DNA of 18,196 nucleotides, from NCBI GenBank assembly GCA_002900555.1, contig MUGD01000028.1:1-18196 (forward strand), read 5' to 3'. Below the pieces are notes generated by a model, which was not told the DNA's origin, searched no databases, and worked only from the letters and a program-made list of their open reading frames with translations. The translations under genes and the position numbers were made by a program. This stretch comes from Thermoplasmata archaeon M9B2D. GTDB lineage: Archaea > Thermoplasmatota > E2 > DHVEG-1. Positions 7,525 through 13,593 of this stretch are shown here, in pieces; the first letter of the stretch is position 1; every line of letters begins with the position of its first letter.

Positions 7525-9729
7525 TCACAACATCCTCTGAATCGTTTCTCTTGTGTACCCAAAGGGAACCAGCAGACTTTCTGCGCATTTCGCCAGCTGA
7601 CGGAGATAGTACGCGTCATCGATATCTTCAACCCCCTGCATCGTTTCGGCAAGACAGACCCGTCGTTTGTGGTTCTGAGAGCTTTCATCGGTCACCATAT
7701 AGCGAACCGATTGACCGGGTCTGATGGGAACGCCAAGGTCCTGCAACTGCAGTAATGCTGACTTAACCAGAGTGTTGACTTTATACGTCACGATATCCCG
7801 TGATACTGTTGTCGTACACACGAGATCGTTTCGATCTACGGCACTGGACCGCAGTGCTGCTGCGTATCGCTTTAGCACCTCAATGGATTTTGGTATCAAC
7901 GCACAAAACTCCTCTGTGGTGCAAGCCTGTTTGAAGACGGTAAGCATCCCCTGCTGAGCGTTTTTCAGGAAAATAGGGGTGCTATGCTGCCGCAGCTCCA
8001 CGCCTCGTACCTTCACGGTCCCGTTCTCAAACATTCCATAGTACCTTGTCAATGCGCCGACGCCGGTTGATTTGCTTGGGAGAAACACGATCCATCGGTA
8101 GCGACCCTCCACATCCATGCGAATCCCGGTCCGTTGACCAATCATCCGGGAGAGATGAAACGGACGGACACACCCAGGACTGCCTTTGACCCAGAGTGAG
8201 TCAACAATGCCATGGAGCACCTCATAGCCTGCCTGTTGCGCAACCTCCGATGCGGTCAGCAGGATATCACGGCTAAACGCAGTGATGCTCTCATGACATT
8301 CGACGCGACCATACCGTGCGTTCCGATACCCGGTATACCCGAAGCAGACCACAAGGACCCATTTCCATGCTTTCTGCAGCTCCATGTTGACCGCCGAATT
8401 GTACTTGGTGTTTTTCGCCCGTGCCTTGAAGCAGAACCTGCGTCGTAAAATCGGCTCGAGGACCTCCGGGAGCAATCCTTTCTGCCTGCTGCAGATATGA
8501 TACCCCAGCTGAGGCACGCGCCTGGTGGAGTCAGGGCAGCAGGAACACAGCAGTGTTTCCGGGCTGATGTTATGGACTACCATAATCGTGGGGTAAAGGG
8601 AGGCGTAATCAAGCTCCACAACATCCTCATGAAGGCCGACCATTGGATCAAGGACAAGCCCACCCCGGTCCGCGACAAGCAGCTCCTCTGCGGTCTTCCA
8701 GTTTTCCGGCATGTTCTTCTTCCAGGGGATCAGATATCCCTTCGCCGTCGCAGCGTTGATTTCAATCTGGCTGATGGCGGTCCCCGGACCGAGCCGTGAG
8801 AGCAGCTGCAGGGGGATGTTTGCACATCGGGCGACATCAAGAATCCCGTAAAGCCCGCTTTGGCCGTAGAAGAACGACTGCGCGGTATCCAGATGAATCC
8901 GACCCTGCAGCAAATAAAACGCGGGGCGGTACACGATACGGCCGTAACTGAAATACGATTTTGCTTTTTTCATCGGTCTAAGGCTGTTTTTTCCCTGGTT
9001 TTTCTCTCTGCCTAGGTTCATTAGATGCGGTATCCCACAAAGCTTCGCACGATGATACAGAAACGGCAGCACCAGGCTGTCTCCGTTCACAGTTGCAATC
9101 ACATCTGGATTGCTATGTTGAATATGTGTCAGTGCGGACAGGATTGTATCTGTTTCGTTGTCTTCTTCGACGACCTCGTCATTTATCGTTATCCCTCGCA
9201 GGGGCTCCTCGAATGACAGAAATCCCTTTTTTCCTGCTGCGATATCAAGATGCAGTATCTTTAAGCCAGGTACCTCGTAGTCAAGTGCCCATTGCTGGTC
9301 ATTAAGAATGAATCGTTTCCCGTCCCATGTCACCTGCGCATGGCAAAACACGCCACGCTCCTGCAGATACCTGCTGGGAAGACGGAGGTCGACGTTGAAC
9401 AACTGATACTTCTGAAACCCGCCCCACGAGTCGACCAGGTTCGCAAGTGTATGCAGGGAATCAAGGGTTCTTGGTACCACTTCAAGGACCATGGTGTACT
9501 TCGACGAACCAAGTGTGAGTTTTGTCGGGGTCAGCTGCAGTCGTTTCACCTGAGGCAGCTGCTCCAATGCCTTGGTGACCTCGGAGAGATCATGTGACGG
9601 CGTGTGGACGTAAAAGCACGGCTCGTACGGCTCTTCGACCCGTATTGCTTTGCCATTCTGCAACAGCCAGGTGACCATAGTATTTTTCGTAGGGTCCTGG
9701 TACACGTCAAGGATGGTTCCGCTTCGCAT
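7525..9729 (-). CDS. polB2: B-family DNA polymerase, PolB2 type (exonuclease site lost)
   Basis: 734 aa from the ATG at 9729 (a 10-residue longer start at 9759 is possible). It has the full B-family layout. Exonuclease site: Exo I reads LDIAA (161-165), with Asp kept and Glu replaced by Ala; Exo II reads NGDSLVLPFL (215-224), with the F-D pair replaced; no clear Exo III. Proofreading is therefore probably dead. Polymerase site: motif A DYASLYPTIM (374-383) is intact; finger residues RxxxK (LRRRFCFK, about 428-435) and motif B Lys456 are kept, but NSxYG reads VVCFG; motif C is HGIVDS (506-511), with the first Asp replaced by Ile and the second kept. This matches the archaeal PolB2 family, first described as inactivated and later linked in Sulfolobus to error-prone damage tolerance. 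It overlaps the 84-aa gene by 23 nt. Confidence 0.88.
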   Translation of the reverse strand: MRSGTILDVYQDPTKNTMVTWLLQNGKAIRVEEPYEPCFYVHTPSHDLSEVTKALEQLPQVKRLQLTPTKLTLGSSKYTMVLEVVPRTLDSLHTLANLVDSWGGFQKYQLFNVDLRLPSRYLQERGVFCHAQVTWDGKRFILNDQQWALDYEVPGLKILHLDIAAGKKGFLSFEEPLRGITINDEVVEEDNETDTILSALTHIQHSNPDVIATVNGDSLVLPFLYHRAKLCGIPHLMNLGREKNQGKNSLRPMKKAKSYFSYGRIVYRPAFYLLQGRIHLDTAQSFFYGQSGLYGILDVARCANIPLQLLSRLGPGTAISQIEINAATAKGYLIPWKKNMPENWKTAEELLVADRGGLVLDPMVGLHEDVVELDYASLYPTIMVVHNISPETLLCSCCPDSTRRVPQLGYHICSRQKGLLPEVLEPILRRRFCFKARAKNTKYNSAVNMELQKAWKWVLVVCFGYTGYRNARYGRVECHESITAFSRDILLTASEVAQQAGYEVLHGIVDSLWVKGSPGCVRPFHLSRMIGQRTGIRMDVEGRYRWIVFLPSKSTGVGALTRYYGMFENGTVKVRGVELRQHSTPIFLKNAQQGMLTVFKQACTTEEFCALIPKSIEVLKRYAAALRSSAVDRNDLVCTTTVSRDIVTYKVNTLVKSALLQLQDLGVPIRPGQSVRYMVTDESSQNHKRRVCLAETMQGVEDIDDAYYLRQLAKCAESLLVPFGYTRETIQRML

Positions 9730-9961
9730 ACTCTCGCAGCTTCCGCAATGTCTTCTCATGTTCCACTAAAATCGACATCACGATTGGCTCGAACGGATTG
9801 GGGTTGCTGATGTTGCTGCCAGCGGCCGCGTGTTTGCGGGCATGGTTGATGAGCTCATCGAACGCCTCCTGATCAATTGTGCGGAGTGCGCGTTTGAAAT
9901 CGTGCCATTCCCAGCCGAACGATTCAACGACCATGCGGAATGTCGGGACGGTTCGCCCCAT
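9707..9961 (-). CDS. Small conserved helical protein between RadA-like and PolB2 genes
   Basis: This 84-aa, charged, mostly helical protein begins MGRTVPTFRM. Visible blocks are a W/F-rich first helix (ESFGWEWHDFKRALR, 13-27), then DQEAFDELINHARKHAAA (30-47), a loop with NPNPFEP (53-59), and a last helix (60-82, VMSILVEHEKTLRKLREYAK). From memory, small haloarchaeal proteins starting MGRTxPT with the same ARxHA block look related; I cannot check this. There is no catalytic signature, so it is probably an adaptor. Its ATG overlaps the RadA-like stop by one base (TGATG) and its 3' end overlaps polB2, so the three proteins are translationally coupled and likely act together. Confidence 0.75.
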   Translation of the reverse strand: MGRTVPTFRMVVESFGWEWHDFKRALRTIDQEAFDELINHARKHAAAGSNISNPNPFEPIVMSILVEHEKTLRKLREYAKRNHP

Positions 9962-10710
9962 CAGTTCACCATCCCAAACGCCTCAAGGTGACTTTGCCCT
10001 GCTGCGCCACGACGTATCATCGTACTCTTCTGTCCTTTGATCAGTTCAAGAGCGGTACCTCCTTCGAACTGTTTCATTCGTATGATTTCGCTGGCGTGCG
10101 CATACAGGTGTTTTCCCAGACCCTTTGCTGGAGAAAGCGGTATCACATCGAGGTTCGTACACACGGTGATGAGAGCATATCGACTAGTAAGCTGCTGTAT
10201 CTTCTCCAAGTCCTGGACGAAGAGCGTCTGTGACTCCCTAGGTGAGACGTCAGGATCGCGATAGAGCGCTGGCAGCATGCCGATAAGAAGAGTACGCGGA
10301 CTGCATTTCTGGATTATGGGCTCAAGCAGCTCTTGCAGTATGGTGGAGAGCTGGTAGACGGTGAACGCCCTGCTCATCATCACGTTCTGTAATACCTCTT
10401 GTTGATTCAGCTCTAGTTTTCGTGCGTACCGCGCAATCTGGTACGGATTGGCACACATCCCGCCATCGATGTAGATTGTTTCACTGTGGAATGTTCGGTA
10501 GGTGTTGACGCAGAGTTGGTGCGGCAGATCTGCGATAAGGTTGCTGTTGCCGTCAACAAGGACTAGCTGCCCTGCTTTGAAGCCGCCGCACAGGCGGTCC
10601 AGCTCTGCTATCCCAGAAGAGACAATGAAGTCTGGTCGTAGCAGGACAGGAGCAACTGATACGTTCGCATGGGATTGCTTGCTTTTCTGTGGTAAACGAT
10701 TGTTGTTCAT
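9961..10710 (-). CDS. RadA/RecA-fold protein with all ATPase motifs lost
   Basis: This 249-aa protein aligns along the RadA/RadB core. SSGIAELDRLCGG (31-43) matches the TGI.ELD.LLGGG block. YIDGGMCANPYQIARYARKLELNQQEVLQNVMMSRAF (80-116, here quoted in shortened form YIDGGM...MSRAF) matches the YIDTEGTF...RAF block. LLIGMLPALYR (141-151) matches the Walker B strand VDSLTxxFR. The P-loop position reads DGNSNLIADL (53-62) with no GK[ST]; the catalytic Glu of TEG is Gly; the Walker B Asp is Gly. It is thus a probable non-hydrolysing RadA paralogue and may bind RadA filaments or the polymerase. GGGGAGG (10719-10725) precedes the ATG. It is the first gene of the operon with the 84-aa protein and PolB2. 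KaiC-like or RadB origin is possible. Confidence 0.8.
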   Translation of the reverse strand: MNNNRLPQKSKQSHANVSVAPVLLRPDFIVSSGIAELDRLCGGFKAGQLVLVDGNSNLIADLPHQLCVNTYRTFHSETIYIDGGMCANPYQIARYARKLELNQQEVLQNVMMSRAFTVYQLSTILQELLEPIIQKCSPRTLLIGMLPALYRDPDVSPRESQTLFVQDLEKIQQLTSRYALITVCTNLDVIPLSPAKGLGKHLYAHASEIIRMKQFEGGTALELIKGQKSTMIRRGAAGQSHLEAFGMVN

Positions 10711-10718
10711 GGATTTTG

Positions 10719-10772
10719 CCTCCCCTTAAAGAGATATAGGGAAGAAAACATAGGCTGCTCTGTTTTAAAAAA
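10719..10772 (-). promoter_or_regulatory. Promoter and ribosome-binding site of radA-like/polB2 operon
   Basis: TTTTTTAAAA (10763-10772, minus) is the TATA box; transcription should start near 10740. GGGGAGG (10719-10725) is a strong Shine-Dalgarno sequence 8 nt before the ATG. Confidence 0.5.
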
Positions 10773-10819
10773 CTAGAAGAGAGGTGAGTGAAAGTATTCG
10801 AAGAGATGTTGCTGTTCTT

Positions 10820-11530
10820 TCATCGTAAAAGGCTGTTCATCCGCATGGCGTTCTTAAGCATCGCGTGATTATTGTTGAAAAAGACGTACATGGTTCTTGG
10901 GTTGCTGCTCAGAATGCATGTTTGTATTTCTTGGAGTTGCTGATCTGTATAATCATGGGAGTACCACCCTGTCCTGCCGTGGATCCGTTCGTAGATAACA
11001 TCTTGGCTCATGATGGTTCTCGGGAGATGTGGTGCATCGATGCTCACCAGCAGAATGCCGTGTTTTTTCCCCCAGTCGATGCATTCGTTGGTAAAGAGGG
11101 TGGGATGGCGGAATTCGACAGCGAGCTTCTCAGTTCCTGTTTTTTCTATGAACCGCTCCAGAGTGGTGAGATCGGCAAAGGACGGTGGGAGTTGGAAGAG
11201 GTAGTAGTGGATCAGGTCTTCTAGGGGATTAAAGAGTGTTTTGAACCGCTGAAAACTCTCAACAGCTGCCATGCTAAGTTTTTGGAAATGGGTGATGGAC
11301 CGATGGACCTTCACCACCCATGCAAGATTTTTTCCTCTGGCTGCCCAGGATTTAATCATGTTTGGGTACGGGAATCGGTAGAAGCTCATGTTTAGTTCGA
11401 TAGCGTTTAATCCTGATTCCATGACGTACCAGTCAAGGGATTTTCCGGTGTTCCAGTCGTAGGACCAGCCGGAAGTGCCGACATAGGCCTTTGTCATTGG
11501 TTTAGAGAACATACTTCGTCTTCTTATCAT
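10820..11530 (-). CDS. DUF72 (YecE-like) TIM-barrel protein
   Basis: 236 aa from the ATG at 11530. The DUF72 hallmark YVGTSGWSYDWN comes right after the start, followed by LNAIELNMSFYRFPYPNMIKSWA (the NxTFYR-like block) and WVVKVHRSITH. FQLPPSFADL and LAVEFRHPTLF are also family blocks. VYERIHGRTGWYSHDYTDQQLQEI and YVFFNNNHAMLKNA form the end. The fold is a TIM barrel resembling endonuclease IV-like barrels, but no reaction is established. Other start codons are GTG at 11557, ATG at 11512 and ATG at 11497 (the family-like MTKAYVGTSGW). The TATA box at 11573-11580 predicts transcription from about 11550, which disfavours 11557. It is divergent from the SRAP gene and lies upstream of the radA-like operon on the same strand, 109 nt apart. 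Confidence 0.85.
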   Translation of the reverse strand: MIRRRSMFSKPMTKAYVGTSGWSYDWNTGKSLDWYVMESGLNAIELNMSFYRFPYPNMIKSWAARGKNLAWVVKVHRSITHFQKLSMAAVESFQRFKTLFNPLEDLIHYYLFQLPPSFADLTTLERFIEKTGTEKLAVEFRHPTLFTNECIDWGKKHGILLVSIDAPHLPRTIMSQDVIYERIHGRTGWYSHDYTDQQLQEIQTCILSSNPRTMYVFFNNNHAMLKNAMRMNSLLR

Positions 11531-11572
11531 TTTTTCTGAACGGGCAAATACGTTCACTTCCCTTGTTTTGAA

Positions 11573-11580
11573 CTATAAAA
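11573..11580 (-). promoter_or_regulatory. TATA box of DUF72 gene
   Basis: TTTTATAG on the minus strand, expected start near 11550. It lies next to the dyad at 11584-11604. Confidence 0.5.
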
Positions 11581-11583
11581 GTA

Positions 11584-11604
11584 AAAATGAGTATATATCA
11601 TTTT
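11584..11604. promoter_or_regulatory. Dyad operator candidate overlapping the SRAP TATA box
   Basis: Perfect 7-bp inverted repeat AAAATGA-N7-TCATTTT. The seven-base spacer is GTATATA, and TATATAT (11592-11598) is the likely SRAP TATA box, with a start near 11622 and a leader of about 100 nt. The DUF72 TATA box is 4 bp away, so one bound dimer could control both genes. Confidence 0.45.
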
Positions 11605-11722
11605 GATAGAGACATTTGGGGAGCGTGTGAAGAACGCCTGGAAGAACATCTATCCTTTGCAAGAATCCGTTGAAGTGGAAAAAAAGAAAAGGAAGGAGTC
11701 GTTATAACTGAGAGGAACATCC

Positions 11723-12463
11723 ATGTGTTATCGATATTCTGTGCCCGGTCCTGATTCACTGGTGAAGCGCTTTTCTGCGTTGTTTCTAGAGAACGTACCG
11801 TTTAAACAGCAGTATCATGCCTTTAGCTTCGATATGCCAAAGCTTCCTGTGATTACGAACGAACACCCGCAACAGATCCAGTTGTTTGTCTGGGGGCTGA
11901 TTCCAAGTTGGGTAAAGGACCTGCGCGCTGCTGCAGAGATACGGGTAAAGACCATGAACGCCCGTGCAGAGAGCATCTTTGAGAAACCATCGTTTCGTCA
12001 TGCGGCAGAGCAGAAGCACTGCCTGGTTTTGGCGGATGGTTTTTTCGAATGGCAGGAGTACCAGGGGAAAAACTACCCGTATTACATCCGATTGAAAAAC
12101 CATGAGCCGTTTGCCATGGCAGGACTGTGGGACCGCTGGAAAAACCCGGATACCTTGGAGGTACTTGAAACCTATACGGTGATTACCACGAGAGCAAACC
12201 CGTTGATGGAAAAGATCCATAACAAGAAGAAGCGGATGCCTGTGATCCTTCCTAGCGCACATGAGCGTAAATGGATCTCTTCTTCACTGACACGGCAGGA
12301 CGCAGAAACCTTGTTCGTCCCGTTTGATGAGCGGTTGATGGAGGCGTTTTCTATCTCACGGTTGCTTACGTCCAAGCAGAAAAACCTAAATGTGCCTGAA
12401 GTGTCTGAACCGTTCACATACCCAGAGCTTCAGAGTCGGTCCAGGCAGAACAACTTGTTTTAA
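11723..12463 (+). CDS. SRAP domain protein (YedK/HMCES-type abasic-site protein)
   Basis: 246 aa starting MCYRY. Cys2 becomes the N-terminal residue after Met removal and, in YedK/HMCES, forms a thiazolidine link to abasic sites in single-stranded DNA. The other active-site residues are present: Asn79 in MNARAE (78-83), Glu109 in GFFEW (106-110), and His166 in IHNKKKRMPVIL (165-176; most homologues have a shorter H-x-RMP link, so KKK is an insertion). VWGLIPSW (56-63) is also a family block. Length is usual. The C-terminus ends RQNNLF, a Q-x-x-L-F string that resembles a sliding-clamp peptide. AGAGGA at 11711 serves as ribosome-binding site. It lies next to PolB2 and RadA-like genes, a context matching bacterial SRAP genes that sit in SOS operons. 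Confidence 0.93.
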   Translation: MCYRYSVPGPDSLVKRFSALFLENVPFKQQYHAFSFDMPKLPVITNEHPQQIQLFVWGLIPSWVKDLRAAAEIRVKTMNARAESIFEKPSFRHAAEQKHCLVLADGFFEWQEYQGKNYPYYIRLKNHEPFAMAGLWDRWKNPDTLEVLETYTVITTRANPLMEKIHNKKKRMPVILPSAHERKWISSSLTRQDAETLFVPFDERLMEAFSISRLLTSKQKNLNVPEVSEPFTYPELQSRSRQNNLF

Positions 12464-12513
12464 GCACAGGCGGTTGTTGTGGTTTTTGCCTGAGGTATGT
12501 ATGGACCTGAAAA

Positions 12514-12522
12514 TTATATAAG
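12514..12522 (+). promoter_or_regulatory. TATA box of coiled-coil protein gene
   Basis: TTATATAAG. Expected start is near 12545, inside a small dyad TTGGT-CCA-ACCAA (12542-12554). The leader would be about 55 nt. Confidence 0.5.
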
Positions 12523-12599
12523 CATCATGTCTTATTGTGGATTGGTCCAACCAACATCTCAAAAACTGTTCATAACGGAAAGAAAAGGAAGTAGAAACC

Positions 12600-12953
12600 A
12601 TGGCCTTCATTGACCGATTGGAGAAGAATATTGCAAAGCTGGAGAAGAAGATTGAGAAGGAACAAATGAGAATTGCGCAATTGCAAGCAAAATGTGAAAG
12701 TAAGAAGATTACGAAAGCGGAGTTTAACTTAAAGAAACGGCATCATGATGAGCGCGTTCATGCATATAGCGCGCGCATCCGTGTGCTGCAGGGTGGAATT
12801 GTCAGGGAGAAGCAGCATATAGAGGAGAAGGCTGAGGAGAAAGAGAAGAAAAAGGAAGATAAGGAAAAGAAAAAAGAAAAGAAAGGGAAAAAGGAAAAAG
12901 AGGGAGAACCAGAAGGAGATTCCGAAGAAAAAACAGAGGAAGAAGTACAGTAA
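12600..12953 (+). CDS. Coiled-coil protein with K/E-rich tail, unknown function
   Basis: I do not recognise this 117-aa protein. Residues 1-78 form a likely coiled coil (MAFIDRLEKNIAKLEKKIEKEQ, heptad-like I/L spacing, then RIAQLQAKCESKKITKAEFN, and RIRVLQGGIVREKQHIEEK). Residues 79-117 are a low-complexity tail of K/E runs, turning acidic at the end (EGEPEGDSEEKTEEEVQ). It has no membrane segment or signal peptide, so it is cytoplasmic. It has its own promoter and follows SRAP on the same strand. GGAAG 8 nt before the ATG is a weak ribosome-binding site. Low-complexity composition makes similarity searches unreliable; it may be a structural or nucleic-acid-associated protein. Confidence 0.6.
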   Translation: MAFIDRLEKNIAKLEKKIEKEQMRIAQLQAKCESKKITKAEFNLKKRHHDERVHAYSARIRVLQGGIVREKQHIEEKAEEKEKKKEDKEKKKEKKGKKEKEGEPEGDSEEKTEEEVQ

Positions 12954-13302
12954 CAATACGCCACGTTTCCGTTTCTGTTTGAGCGTTTCGTTGGAAAAAG
13001 GGTTCAGGTTCATCGTGTTTTATTCTTTTCTTTCTTTGTTAGGCGTGCCTCGTTTTTTTGGTTGGTCATGAATTCAACAGATATGTATGCTCTATGCTAA
13101 CATGTATTGAAATAACTTTAAATACTGAATATAAATGTCGGCTTCTTTGTGAGGAGAGGGGAGAGTTATCCCCTTATCTTTTTTTCCCCTATTTTTCCTC
13201 TCTCTCCTCTTCTATACATTTTTCTTGCAAATGGCCAATAAGAAGGAAACCAGCCAAGAATCAACCACATTAGGACCATCGATAAAAAAATCTACGGATT
13301 CT
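12954..13302. other. Intergenic region of about 350 nt with T-tracts and a hairpin
   Basis: No gene is supported here. It holds a pyrimidine tract and T7 (13053-13059), a probable terminator of the coiled-coil gene. TATA-like TTTAAATA (13117-13124) and ATATAAAT (13129-13136) follow on the plus strand. Next comes a hairpin AGGGGA-GAGTTA-TCCCCT (13157-13174) with a T-run (13179-13185). GAGGAGAG (13151-13158) pairs with CTCTCCTC (13202-13209). See findings. Confidence 0.4.
13053..13059 (+). terminator. T7 run downstream of coiled-coil gene
   Basis: Seven T preceded by AGGC-GT-GCCT and the tract TTCTTTTCTTTCTTTG, about 100 nt after the stop. Archaeal T-run terminator candidate. Confidence 0.4.
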
Positions 13303-13581
13303 TCATTCATGAACAACAGAAAATTCTGTGAACTGACCACCACGCCGCTTTTGCTTTATTTCAACCCTGGTGACCTTCGCAAGTGGCGGTCCTTTCCAGC
13401 ACCAGACAATCATCTCATTAACGGTTGTCTCCTCTCCTTCGAACACCGCCTCGACGGTTCCCTTGGCAGTATTCTTCACCCATCCGGACAATCCAAGCTC
13501 GTCTGCTTTTTGTTTGGTATTTGCACGGTACCAGACTCCCTGCACGCGACCAGAGATAACCACATGGACTTGTATCTTCAT
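13303..13581 (-). CDS. acyP: Acylphosphatase
   Basis: 92 aa from the ATG at 13581, the usual length. The N-terminal motif VHVVISGRVQGVWYRANTKQKA carries the catalytic Arg (in GxVQGVxYR), and the catalytic Asn is in GLSGWVKNTAKGTVEAVFEG. The enzyme hydrolyses carboxyl-phosphate bonds such as acyl phosphates in the cytoplasm. The GTG three codons upstream is an alternative start. It follows AsnRS by 12 nt on the same strand, so the two form an operon; I infer no functional link beyond shared transcription. A 142-codon ORF on the opposite strand covers the same bases but has no family features. Confidence 0.93.
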   Translation of the reverse strand: MKIQVHVVISGRVQGVWYRANTKQKADELGLSGWVKNTAKGTVEAVFEGEETTVNEMIVWCWKGPPLAKVTRVEIKQKRRGGQFTEFSVVHE

Positions 13582-13593
13582 GGTAACCACGAT

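Noticed and set aside
12467..12492. CAGGC...GCCTG hairpin after SRAP
   Set aside because: Only five pairs with a loop of about 16 nt and no T-run after it; not a convincing terminator.
12729..13013. Minus-strand ORFs of F/L/S runs (also 12758-12964)
   Set aside because: They are the antisense of the K/E-rich tail of the coiled-coil gene, and the F/L runs result from that composition, not from membrane helices.
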